Positions 1 to 6,594 of a stretch of 8,287 bases of DNA are shown here, in pieces. Below the pieces are notes generated by a model. That model saw only the letters and a program-made list of their open reading frames with translations. It had not been told where the DNA came from and did no database searches. The position numbers and the translations under genes were made by a program. Where the stretch lies: positions 1 to 8,287 of the forward strand of contig CAUGJN010000080.1 in the NCBI GenBank assembly GCA_959599635.1, written 5' to 3'. Numbering within the stretch: the stretch's first letter is position 1; every line of letters starts with the position of its first letter. This DNA comes from an uncultured Collinsella sp. Lineage in GTDB: Bacteria; Actinomycetota; Coriobacteriia; Coriobacteriales; Coriobacteriaceae.

Positions 1-29
1 AGGCGTGCGATGTTCTTGCTCATGCTCAT
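1..29 (-). CDS. Start of the third gene of the pilus operon (partial, 9 codons)
   Basis: Only the first nine complete codons (MSMSKNIAR) are inside the window, so the product cannot be identified. The ATG at 29-27 is chosen because a GGAGG Shine-Dalgarno (42-38) sits 8 nt upstream; the in-frame ATG at 23 would be 14 nt away. The reading frame stays open upstream back to the TAG of the pilin at 140-138, so weaker in-frame ATGs exist (for example near positions 63, 75 and 93), but none has a comparable SD. No terminator is visible in the 108-nt gap after the pilin, so co-transcription is likely. By analogy with Gram-positive pilus operons this could be a sortase C, a further pilin or a signal peptidase. 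That is inference from context only. Confidence 0.6.
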
Positions 30-137
30 CTTCTTTTCCTCCGTTTTCCGGTTGGTTCTCATTCGATCGATCATCATCTGTCTGTGTCTTAGCATCTGCT
101 TCGTTATGTCTCGCCCCGTTCTCTGTGGGGCTGCCAG

Positions 138-1778
138 CTACTCTTTATGGCTGCCACTTCCCCGCTTGACCAGGAGCGCGACCACGATGAGCGCAGCTCC
201 GGCGGCCGCTGCGGCGGCCGCGGTGAACATTGCCATATCGCCAGTCGAGGGCATAAAGCCTCCGGTGGTAATGCTAGGGGGTGTGCCGGTGGGTGTGTTA
301 ATGAGCGACGCCTCCAGGCTGCCCGTCGACCCGTCCGCGCTGTCGGCGCGCAGGGGCGACTCGGCCGTGATGGTGAGCTTGGGCTTGGCGGCGGCCACCT
401 GGTCGACGTCCAGACCCTCGGCCTTGACCGTCACGGAGCGTGTGCCCTCAAAGGCGGTGTAGCCCTTGGGCGCCTTGAGTTCGCGGACCTCCAGCTTGCC
501 CGAGTCCACGCCCGAGACGGCCACGCGACCGTCCTCGCCCGTGGTGACGGTGGCCTTACCCTCTGCATCCCACGTGCCGTCGGCCGCTAGCGTGCAGCCG
601 CGGTCGTCGGCGATGTTCAGGACCGCCCCGGCAAGCGGCTTGTCGCCGTCGCTACCGCGCTTGGTGAGCGCGAGATCCCAGGTGTAGGCGCACGCATCGT
701 CGCTCGGCGTGTGGGTGAAGCCGGCGTCGCCGGACTGGTCGGCAAAGGGAGAGCGCGGGTAGCGCAAGTAGACCTCGTTGGGGTTGCCCCTCGCGATGCC
801 GTGGTTGCATGCGCTGTTGAGCGGCGCATTGTACACGGCGACCACGCGGGCACCCGCGGTGAAGGCGTCGGCCCCGCCGAGCGCGGCGATCAAGTCGGCG
901 GTGCGCACGGTGAAGGTCTTGCCGTCGGCCGCTACCTTGGTGGCGCACTGGGCCGTGATATCGGTCCAGCCCTTCGCGGGCTCGGTACCGGTGCGCCCGT
1001 CCTTGCCGGTCGAAACGGCGTCAAAGCCGCCGTCCGCACCCGCTGCCACGTACACGCGCACGCTCGCGGCGACCTTGGAGGAGTCGAGCCCCGCGCTCAT
1101 GGTGTCGACGAACTGCACCGCATAGGTGTCGTAGGCCGTGAGCCCCGCCGGGACCGTGGCAGAGAGGCGCCAGTACAGGTCGTCGGCGACCGTGGCGTCG
1201 GCGGCCTTCTGCCAGGCGGCGGTGCTGTCCTCCAGCACGTGCTTGGACACCTTGGGCGTCGCGGCCTTGGGTTTGACGGTGACGGCGCTGCCGCCCACCA
1301 GGGCCAAGATCGGCGCTGTGCCGGCCTCGCCTTGGGCGATGGCGTCGTCGTCGGCAACGATGAGCCAGTAACCGCAGGGCAGCTCGGCCGCCGTGCCCGC
1401 ATTAAGGGCCACGGACACGGCGCCAGAGCTTTGGAGGGAACGAGCGAGCTGTGCGCTCAGCGCGCTCGTAAGGTGGGAATCGGTGTTGAGCCACTCGGCA
1501 GCTTCCTGCGCGGTGGTCTGGGAATTGGGCATGCCGGTGCTGCGCAGCACGGGCAGTGCGGCGTCGCGCACGGCGTCGCTTGCCCAGGCGAGGTCGGTGG
1601 CGATCTTGGCGTCGCTGTCGCCGTCGACGACGCTGGCGCTAAAGATCTGGTAGGCGTCGTAGCTGCGCGCCACGGTGCCGCTCACCGTGATGGAACCGGT
1701 CGAGGTCGGCGCGGCCTGCGCGGATGCGGGGAACACAACCGCGCAGGTGCCGATCAGGAGGGCAAGCAGCGCAAACAA
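138..1778 (-). CDS. Sortase-anchored major (backbone) pilin, isopeptide-forming fimbrial protein
   Basis: This is a 546-residue pilin read from a TTG start. It probably forms a covalently polymerised pilus shaft on the cell wall. The N-terminus is a hydrophobic signal h-region ending in a likely cleavage site ASAQA (about residue 22). An N-terminal domain runs to about 165 and ends in VTVKPK, matching the VYPK-type pilin motif, with K171 as the likely polymerising lysine. A D2-type isopeptide domain follows (about 175-355, with NPNEVYLRY at 332-340). A Cna_B/SpaA domain spans about 366-496, with candidate isopeptide residues K373 (LTKRG), E433 (VRELKAPKGY, the E-box) and N494 (LINTP). The C-terminus has a sorting signal: MPSTG at 509-513, a hydrophobic helix, then KRGSGSHKE. 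MPSTG replaces the usual LPxTG leucine with methionine. The gene lies just after the adhesin gene, in the same operon. The 5' end is problematic: the TTG at 1778 has no SD, and a better GTG start at 1808 is separated from it by an in-frame TGA. The gene may therefore be poorly expressed or a recent pseudogene. The domain calls are confident; the start is not. Confidence 0.85.
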   Translation of the reverse strand: MFALLALLIGTCAVVFPASAQAAPTSTGSITVSGTVARSYDAYQIFSASVVDGDSDAKIATDLAWASDAVRDAALPVLRSTGMPNSQTTAQEAAEWLNTDSHLTSALSAQLARSLQSSGAVSVALNAGTAAELPCGYWLIVADDDAIAQGEAGTAPILALVGGSAVTVKPKAATPKVSKHVLEDSTAAWQKAADATVADDLYWRLSATVPAGLTAYDTYAVQFVDTMSAGLDSSKVAASVRVYVAAGADGGFDAVSTGKDGRTGTEPAKGWTDITAQCATKVAADGKTFTVRTADLIAALGGADAFTAGARVVAVYNAPLNSACNHGIARGNPNEVYLRYPRSPFADQSGDAGFTHTPSDDACAYTWDLALTKRGSDGDKPLAGAVLNIADDRGCTLAADGTWDAEGKATVTTGEDGRVAVSGVDSGKLEVRELKAPKGYTAFEGTRSVTVKAEGLDVDQVAAAKPKLTITAESPLRADSADGSTGSLEASLINTPTGTPPSITTGGFMPSTGDMAMFTAAAAAAAGAALIVVALLVKRGSGSHKE

Positions 1779-1796
1779 GATCGGGAAGGAGCAAAC

Positions 1797-1808
1797 TCAC
1801 TTATTCAC
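1797..1808 (-). other. Probable original pilin start interrupted by an in-frame TGA
   Basis: Reading the minus strand from 1808 gives GTG AAT AAG TGA, then GTT TGC TCC TTC CCG ATC, and then the TTG at 1778, all in one frame. A run of six G (1822-1817) lies 8 nt before the GTG, a good SD spacing. A single base change of the TGA to CGA would give MNKRVCSFPI fused to the hydrophobic segment, a textbook signal peptide with a positive n-region. The TTG start lacks both an SD and positive charges. The GTG would overlap the end of the adhesin gene by 8 nt, consistent with translational coupling. The codons are seen directly; the idea that TGA is a recent nonsense change or a sequence error is inference. 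Confidence 0.55.
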
Positions 1809-4800
1809 GACGCTCGCCCCCCTTCGCATTCGCCTTGCGACGAATGTGCATCCAGGCCGCAGCAGCGCAAAGCACCGCCGCGCCGGCAAGGTACGTCAGA
1901 GTGACGCCCGACATACCAGAAAGGGGCAAAGAGGTGGAGTAGGTGTTGGTGAAGGTGGGGGTAGTGTCGGGAAACTCGTGGCCCTCGGTCTCGGCGCTTA
2001 CCCACGTACCTTCTTTGTCAACGGTTCCCTTCCTGTAGGTCACCGCACAGTTGATCTCTCCTTTTTCGGTGTCATACCTTGCCACAACCGTGAACTTATA
2101 GACCGAGTGGTCGTACGTGTAGTGCGAGAACCGCGAACCGTCGGTTTTCTCGCGCACATAGTACGTATAGGTCTTGGAAGGGCCACCCGTGGAGTCGCCC
2201 GAGTCGTCGGGATTACCCCTGATATCAGCGAGCGAGTACTTGAGCTCAACCTCTTTACCAGTGGTGTCTTTGAACGAAAGCGTCTGCTTCGTTTCTTTAC
2301 CAGAGGTCACGGCAGTACCGATGATGTTTTTAAATTTGCTGTCTTTCGCAAACTGAAGTGTAAACTCCTTCATCTCGCCACCCTCAACGACCTTAGTCGC
2401 CTTAGGAGTCCAGGAGGCGGGGGGCACGATTTTGTTGGTAAAGGTCGGTTTCTTACTGTTACCGATAGTAACCGTAGTCTTCGTGCTATCTTGTGAGCTA
2501 TCTTGTGGGATGTCAACGGAATAGCTTTCGGAACCAAGTGGTTTGAAGATGGGATCCTTCTCTGTCTTTTTAGAAACGGTTATTTCTTTTACCTTGTAAT
2601 AATTAATAGGAATCGACATGAGATATTTAGTGTCGGATGGATTGTCCTCAACTTTTACCACGATCTTGTAAATGGTCTCGTCGAATTTGGTATCCAATTC
2701 GTTTTCGCCGCTGATGGGTTCCTCAACAAGATAGAAAACGTATTGTCCCGAAGAATAGTCCTTGCCAGAGTCGAAGGTGATATTGCCGTTTGTTTGATCA
2801 ACAGGCGCCTCGCCCGCAACACTGCAATCGCCCATATCAAATGTGTCGTCATCTTTCCAAGAAGGCTCGATGTCACCATCCTGGCGCAGCAACTTAAATC
2901 TGTAATTGTGCGTGCTAAGGCCTTGCGAGATTCCCTTTTCATCTTTAAGCACCTTGGTGGCATTGAGCTTCATGCTCGGATAAACACTCAGATCCTTGAC
3001 CTCGCCAACGACGAGATCGCCGTTGGTCATGATGCCGCCACCGTGGGTGTAGGAATAGTTGCCACTGATAATGGTCGTAGCCGCTGTCTGCGCCTTTCCC
3101 ATGGCATCGGCAGTCGGATGGGCCTCAAGACCGAACATGTACTTGGCCTCGGCGCCGCCATTTGGCTCAATGGTGATCTTCTCGCCGTCGCAAGTGCCCT
3201 GCCAACCAGCCGAGTCGCCGCCGAGCATCTTGCCGAGCACAACTGCAATTGTCGAGTTCGCACCATCTTTTTTACGCACCAGGAAGAAATCCTTATGGCC
3301 GGATTTTTTGAAGGGCTCGGTAATGTACTCGGAGTTACTATCCTCGTTCTTCCCATATCCGCCGGCAGAGTAGTGTTCACCATTATTATCTTTATTGTTA
3401 TAAATAGCGGCACCGTTGGAATGCGAAACGATTGTTTCGCCCGTAGGGCAAGCGCCAACGCCGCCGCCCCAGCCGCCAGCCTCATTTTCGGCAATCAACG
3501 TCTTTACGATATTGAGCTTGCCGCCCTTCTGGATAAAGACGCCACCGCCGCCCCAGTCGCCGCCGCGATCCTTACCCGTCATAGTCTTGTTGTTCGTAAT
3601 GTAAATCTTGCTGTTCTCACCAGCGCTAATTGTTGCCATCGTACCAGTGTTGTCACCGCCAGCGATACGCAAACCGCCGCCCTCAGCGTTCTCCGCCACG
3701 TTGCCGGCAATCGTGCCGCCAGTCATTTCAAACTCGATGGTCTGGTTGTAAAAACCAGCGTAAACGCCACCGCCAGCCTCATGGGAGTAGTTAGCAGTAA
3801 CTGAGCCACCCGTTATACTGAGCTTGCCACCATTTACACATGCAATGCCACCGCCACCGAGCAGGCCATTGTTAAACGATTCAGAGATATTGGAATCGAC
3901 ACGATTGTTAGTAATGCTTGCCGAATCGCTGATACTAACGCAAGCATTTTTGGTAAAGACGCCGCCGCCATAACCATTTTCGGGACTGCCGCCGCTGTTG
4001 CAAGTGTTTTCATGCGTAGCGTTGCCAGAGATAATTCCGCCCGTAAGCTTCAGGGTGGCTCCCTTGTCAGCATAGATGCCGCCGCCAGAACCCGACTTGT
4101 TTCCCGCGACCACGCCGCCTGTCATTTCGAGACTGGCATTCGCGCCCGCCTTCTCGCCCGTTATGCACAGACCACCGCCCCAGCCACCGCCGTTGCCATT
4201 GGTGACGTAACCGCCTTCGATTTTGACTTTACCCTCAGAAAAAATCACATGGCCGTCATCGCTCAGATTGGCGGCCGTGGTAATCATGCCGCCCTTGAGA
4301 TCGAGCGTGCCGCCCTCTTTAACGGTGACCACATGCTTTACGGAACCGCTGTCCGATGCCGCATCAATAGCGCCAAAGCCCGTAACGACATGCCTGATCG
4401 TAGTCTCGGTTGTGCCGAGTCCATCTTGATTGGGCGTGCTCTTGGTCTCCAAGTACGTAAGACTCTTAGGAATGCCACTATTTGAGCCGTTTCCTGTTTC
4501 CCATTCCATAGACGCAAGATGACCCGCCGTCGTTTCGACCAGGGTCTGTTCGTCTTTTGTTTTACCTAAATCCTCGATAGTGAGTGTGGCTCCATTTTCG
4601 ACCACAAAGAAGGAGTCTTTGTTGCCGGAACCACGGTAGAGCATGTGTCCCGCAAGATCGATAGCAGTGTCTTTGGTGATGGTGATCTGCTTATCCGAAT
4701 AGGCAAAATCCGTCAGTCGGAACTTGCCGCCATTGGTGAACGTCTCAGCAATATTACCTTTCACCTCGTTATAGCCATCGGCACTGACGGTAGCGGGAGC

Positions 4801-5172
4801 GATAGCGTTTTCATCGTTAGTTTCATCATCAGAAGGCTGTGTATCGGAAGGCTGCGCGGCGCCCTTGGCCTCCGCGTCGTCGGACGGCAGTCCCGCGGCA
4901 GCGGCGTCTTCGCTCGCGCCATTCTCGGCATCGTCGCTAATCTGCTTTTTGGTATCCACGTTGTTGGTGTCTTCTACATCAGTAGACTCAGTTGAGGAAC
5001 CACCCGCCTCCTCGGTAGAAACCGTCTGGACATCGTTGGCAATGGCCTGCGAGATCGGGGGCATGACGAGCGACAGTACCAGGCTCAAAACGGATGCTCC
5101 GCACAAAACGCCTGCCAGTACACGGCGCGTCGCTTTATTACTCTGCTTAGATTTGTCTGAATTCGCTTTCAT
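1801..5172 (-). CDS. Large LPxTG-type surface adhesin/ancillary pilin: beta-helix plus two FctA-type isopeptide domains
   Basis: This is a 1123-residue cell-wall-anchored protein. The ATG at 5172 has GGAGG (5185-5181) 8 nt upstream. Residues 1-45 form a signal peptide: a basic n-region, then a hydrophobic core ending near SQAIA. Residues 46-128 form an acidic, Ser/Thr/Asp/Glu-rich linker. Residues about 265-715 carry irregular glycine-rich repeats (GGGhhh plus phrases such as GGTIAGN and GGIISGN), typical of a right-handed parallel beta-helix like those in polymorphic-membrane-protein-type adhesins. Two FctA/Spy0128-type pilin domains follow, each with the Lys-Glu-Asn triad expected for a self-formed isopeptide bond: K740/E817/N913 (ATKVL, FYLVE, FTNKI) and K927/E1008/N1076 (ATKVV, YYVRE, FTNTY). 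The sorting signal is LPLSG (1082-1086), a hydrophobic helix and an Arg/Lys-rich tail. As first gene of the operon it is plausibly the pilus tip adhesin or an ancillary pilin. No recognised ligand-binding domain is visible, so the ligand is unknown. Base composition is clearly lower in GC than the neighbouring pilin, suggesting separate ancestry or domain exchange. Confidence 0.9.
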   Translation of the reverse strand: MKANSDKSKQSNKATRRVLAGVLCGASVLSLVLSLVMPPISQAIANDVQTVSTEEAGGSSTESTDVEDTNNVDTKKQISDDAENGASEDAAAAGLPSDDAEAKGAAQPSDTQPSDDETNDENAIAPATVSADGYNEVKGNIAETFTNGGKFRLTDFAYSDKQITITKDTAIDLAGHMLYRGSGNKDSFFVVENGATLTIEDLGKTKDEQTLVETTAGHLASMEWETGNGSNSGIPKSLTYLETKSTPNQDGLGTTETTIRHVVTGFGAIDAASDSGSVKHVVTVKEGGTLDLKGGMITTAANLSDDGHVIFSEGKVKIEGGYVTNGNGGGWGGGLCITGEKAGANASLEMTGGVVAGNKSGSGGGIYADKGATLKLTGGIISGNATHENTCNSGGSPENGYGGGVFTKNACVSISDSASITNNRVDSNISESFNNGLLGGGGIACVNGGKLSITGGSVTANYSHEAGGGVYAGFYNQTIEFEMTGGTIAGNVAENAEGGGLRIAGGDNTGTMATISAGENSKIYITNNKTMTGKDRGGDWGGGGVFIQKGGKLNIVKTLIAENEAGGWGGGVGACPTGETIVSHSNGAAIYNNKDNNGEHYSAGGYGKNEDSNSEYITEPFKKSGHKDFFLVRKKDGANSTIAVVLGKMLGGDSAGWQGTCDGEKITIEPNGGAEAKYMFGLEAHPTADAMGKAQTAATTIISGNYSYTHGGGIMTNGDLVVGEVKDLSVYPSMKLNATKVLKDEKGISQGLSTHNYRFKLLRQDGDIEPSWKDDDTFDMGDCSVAGEAPVDQTNGNITFDSGKDYSSGQYVFYLVEEPISGENELDTKFDETIYKIVVKVEDNPSDTKYLMSIPINYYKVKEITVSKKTEKDPIFKPLGSESYSVDIPQDSSQDSTKTTVTIGNSKKPTFTNKIVPPASWTPKATKVVEGGEMKEFTLQFAKDSKFKNIIGTAVTSGKETKQTLSFKDTTGKEVELKYSLADIRGNPDDSGDSTGGPSKTYTYYVREKTDGSRFSHYTYDHSVYKFTVVARYDTEKGEINCAVTYRKGTVDKEGTWVSAETEGHEFPDTTPTFTNTYSTSLPLSGMSGVTLTYLAGAAVLCAAAAWMHIRRKANAKGGERRE
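3028..4380 (-). repeat. Coding repeat region: glycine-rich beta-helix rungs of the adhesin
   Basis: This stretch encodes residues about 265-715 of the adhesin. GGG followed by hydrophobic residues recurs about nine times (near residues 332, 363, 402, 439, 467, 498, 540, 569 and 711), interleaved with phrases such as LxxTGGxIxGN and ITNN. Spacing is irregular (about 28-42 residues in most of the array, longer before the last copy), so these are diverged structural repeats, not exact DNA repeats. Such patterns usually fold as a right-handed parallel beta-helix. Residues about 600-700 are less regular and may form a loop or cap between the helix and the FctA-type domains. Confidence 0.7.
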
Positions 5173-5200
5173 CGATGTCTCCTCCCCAAGAGACCGCGAT
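5171..5200 (-). promoter_or_regulatory. Hairpin enclosing the adhesin SD and start codon
   Basis: On the minus strand ATCGCGGTCTC (5200-5190) can pair with GAGACATCGAT (5181-5171). This gives 5 bp, a 2x2 internal mismatch, then 4 bp. The 8-nt loop and the adjoining stem base contain the GGAGG SD, and the first two bases of the ATG are in the stem. It may modulate translation initiation of the adhesin. The stem is short, so a functional role is only suggested. Confidence 0.35.
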
Positions 5201-5226
5201 CTTGCTCTTTCCCTATCAAACGTATC

Positions 5227-5247
5227 TGCGCAATCTGTAATTGCGCA
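5227..5247. promoter_or_regulatory. Perfect 8+5+8 palindrome just downstream of the pilus promoter
   Basis: TGCGCAAT (5227-5234) and ATTGCGCA (5240-5247) are exact reverse complements around a 5-nt spacer. If the promoter at 5263-5292 is right, the palindrome spans about +10 to +30 of the transcript. That position suits a repressor operator or a 5' UTR hairpin. No regulator gene is present in the window to pair it with. Confidence 0.55.
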
Positions 5248-5262
5248 CGCTTAGTAATCCAT

Positions 5263-5292
5263 ATTGTAGCAATTGTTTGAACATCTAAACAA
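5263..5292 (-). promoter_or_regulatory. Predicted sigma-70-type promoter of the pilus operon
   Basis: Minus strand: TTGTTT (5292-5287) as -35, an 18-nt spacer, and TACAAT (5268-5263) as -10, with TG one base before the -10 (extended -10, TGCTACAAT). Transcription would start near 5256, giving a leader of about 80 nt before the adhesin ATG at 5172. A tandem AATTCTC pair at 5315-5328 lies upstream. This is pattern-based only. Confidence 0.5.
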
Positions 5293-5632
5293 GATAACCG
5301 ATTGTTTTGTAGCGAATTCTCAATTCTCTTGACATTTGCTCAGATTTACCTTCGTTTATTCGCTATCTAAATTTTTATTTCTGCTGGTAATATAGTTGTC
5401 TATCATTTTTTAATGGCATTAGATTTATTTGCACAACATTTTGCTCAAGAGTAAACATCCTGTAAACAGTCGAAAATAGACCATGAGCGGTAGGTCATTT
5501 ACCGGGAGTAATACCCTGCCAAACTGATGAGAATATCTTTAGCCCATCGGTGGTTGGAAGCGTAATGTTCAGACAACCATATTTGAATTTGCGCGCAGAT
5601 TGTAGGCATCAACTCGCCCAAATCGCCTGAGG
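5293..5632. other. AT-rich intergenic spacer with no gene seen
   Basis: No credible coding frame or RNA gene is visible. The AT-rich part (about 5293-5480) contains a tandem AATTCTC repeat (5315-5328) and a direct repeat of GTAAACA at 5451-5457 and 5462-5468, spaced 11 bp start to start. The part from about 5480 to 5632 has only weak short inverted repeats (for example TGGTTG/CAACCA near 5550-5580). It could hold upstream control sites for the pilus operon; nothing further is supported. Confidence 0.6.
5451..5468. repeat. Direct repeat GTAAACA with 11-bp period
   Basis: GTAAACA occurs at 5451-5457 and again at 5462-5468, one helical turn apart, about 160 bp upstream of the predicted -35 of the pilus operon. 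This arrangement is compatible with binding of a dimeric regulator on one DNA face. Two 7-mers in AT-rich DNA can also arise by chance. Confidence 0.3.
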
Positions 5633-5665
5633 CCACCACGAAGGTGCCCGTCCCCTTTGTGGTGA
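5633..5665. repeat. 33-nt inverted repeat, left copy, just 3' of the HAD gene
   Basis: The arms CCACCACGAAGG (5633-5644) and CCTTTGTGGTGA (5654-5665) flank the 9-nt core TGCCCGTCC. Arm pairing has one position that would be G-U in RNA plus a mismatched end base. It begins 14 nt after the HAD stop. It is 28/33 identical to the copy at 6595-6627. There is no T-tract after it on the minus strand, so it is not a typical intrinsic terminator. It is more like a dispersed REP/BIME-type element. Confidence 0.7.
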
Positions 5666-5678
5666 TTCTGCCCCGGCG

Positions 5679-6500
5679 CTACAGCAGATGTTCCTCGATA
5701 AAGATTGCAATGCCGTCTTTGTCGTTGCTGGCGGTTACAAAATCGGCGGCGGCACGGGTGGCGTCGCTGCCATTTGCCATGGCCACGCCCACGCCGGCGT
5801 CAGCCACCATGCAGGTGTCGTTATCGGCATCGCCAAACACGCAGATGTTCTGGAGCTCCATGCCGTTGAGCTCTGCCACGCGCACAAGGCCGCGTGTCTT
5901 GGACACGCGCGGATCCATGAACTCGTAGAGCCGCTGCGTGGTTTGCAGAGCCGCCGCCTTAACAGTGTCATCGGCAAACGTCGACGCCCGCTCAATCACC
6001 CGCGGCATTACCTCGGGCGCCATGGTAAACATCACCTTGGGCTGCGGCTCGCGCAAAAACTCGGCAAAATCGACCACCTGGTAGGGCACGCCGTCGACGC
6101 GCGACAGGTGCTCGACGCACGCGTTGCTCTCGGGCACGTAGAACACGCCGTCTCGGGGGCAGACGGGCGTTGCCGGCAGGCCCGCCATGTGCTTGCAGAT
6201 GCGCGCGATGGTCTCGCCCGGCAGCGGATAGCTCAGCTCGTTGATGTCGTGCGCGCGGTCGATGACCTCGGCGCCACCGCAGCCCACGAGCACGTCCACC
6301 AGGCCTTCGATGCCCCAGAGCTCGTACATGGCCTCGGTCGCGTGGGCGTCGCGCCCGGTGCACAGGCCAAAGAGCACGCCGCGCTCGCGCAGGGCGCGGA
6401 TCGCCGCCACGGTGCGCGGGGACACCGTGTGCTGGCTCGTGAGCAGCGTACCGTCGATATCGCAGAACACGGCTTTGATGCGGCTGAAGGTGGTGTCCAT
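5679..6500 (-). CDS. Cof-type HAD-superfamily phosphatase (HAD-IIB)
   Basis: This 273-residue cytoplasmic hydrolase has the length usual for Cof/YidA-like enzymes, which dephosphorylate sugar phosphates, nucleotides or cofactors such as FMN and PLP with Mg2+. Motif I is FCDIDGTLL, with nucleophile D14 and acid/base D16. Motif II is CTGRD, with T48. Motif III lysine is probably K201 (VSKTRG), and motif IV is GDADND (223-228). The cap domain lies between motifs II and III (about 80-195), and the C-terminal SNDKDGIA phrase is typical of the family. The substrate cannot be read from the sequence. The start ATG at 6500 is preferred over an upstream in-frame extension to 6704: it gives the canonical family N-terminus and has AAAGG 5 nt upstream. 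The extension would run through inverted repeats. The gene is separated from the MFS gene by 222 nt and has a possible promoter of its own. Confidence 0.93.
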   Translation of the reverse strand: MDTTFSRIKAVFCDIDGTLLTSQHTVSPRTVAAIRALRERGVLFGLCTGRDAHATEAMYELWGIEGLVDVLVGCGGAEVIDRAHDINELSYPLPGETIARICKHMAGLPATPVCPRDGVFYVPESNACVEHLSRVDGVPYQVVDFAEFLREPQPKVMFTMAPEVMPRVIERASTFADDTVKAAALQTTQRLYEFMDPRVSKTRGLVRVAELNGMELQNICVFGDADNDTCMVADAGVGVAMANGSDATRAAADFVTASNDKDGIAIFIEEHLL

Positions 6501-6555
6501 GGGAGCCTTTCTGGGTTGTGCGGCGGTGTGGGGTGTATTCGCAAACGGCGTACAT

Positions 6556-6586
6556 GGTATACCAAGGCGCAGACGCGTCCCGTCAA
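6556..6586 (-). promoter_or_regulatory. Tentative promoter for the HAD phosphatase gene
   Basis: Minus strand: TTGACG (6586-6581), a 19-nt gap, then TATACC (6561-6556) within the palindrome GGTATACC. This would start transcription near 6549, with a leader of about 50 nt. The -35 is good, but the spacer is long and the -10 weak. Confidence 0.3.
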
Positions 6587-6594
6587 AGCAAAAA

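Noticed and set aside
195..225. GCGGCC-rich tandem-like DNA near the end of the pilin gene
   Set aside because: It encodes the poly-alanine part of the transmembrane anchor. The simple repeat reflects Ala codons, not a separate element.
711..1904. 397-residue plus-strand open frame opposite the pilin
   Set aside because: It is an antisense shadow in GC-rich DNA: composition is Arg/Gly/His-rich with no family signature, while the minus strand encodes a clear multi-domain pilin.
2503..3804. 433-residue plus-strand open frame opposite the adhesin
   Set aside because: It has no SD and no recognisable domain. The opposite strand carries the repeat, isopeptide and sorting motifs of the adhesin.
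3028..4230. Recurrent GCCGCC motifs suggesting a CRISPR or DNA repeat array
   Set aside because: These are Gly-Gly codons in protein-level repeats; spacing and sequence vary and there are no constant repeats with unique spacers.
5329..5334. TTGACA on the plus strand as a -35 box
   Set aside because: No acceptable -10 hexamer lies 16-18 nt downstream and no plus-strand gene follows.
5524..5530. CTGATGA resembling a hammerhead ribozyme core
   Set aside because: No GAAA partner with a stem II and no flanking stems are visible.
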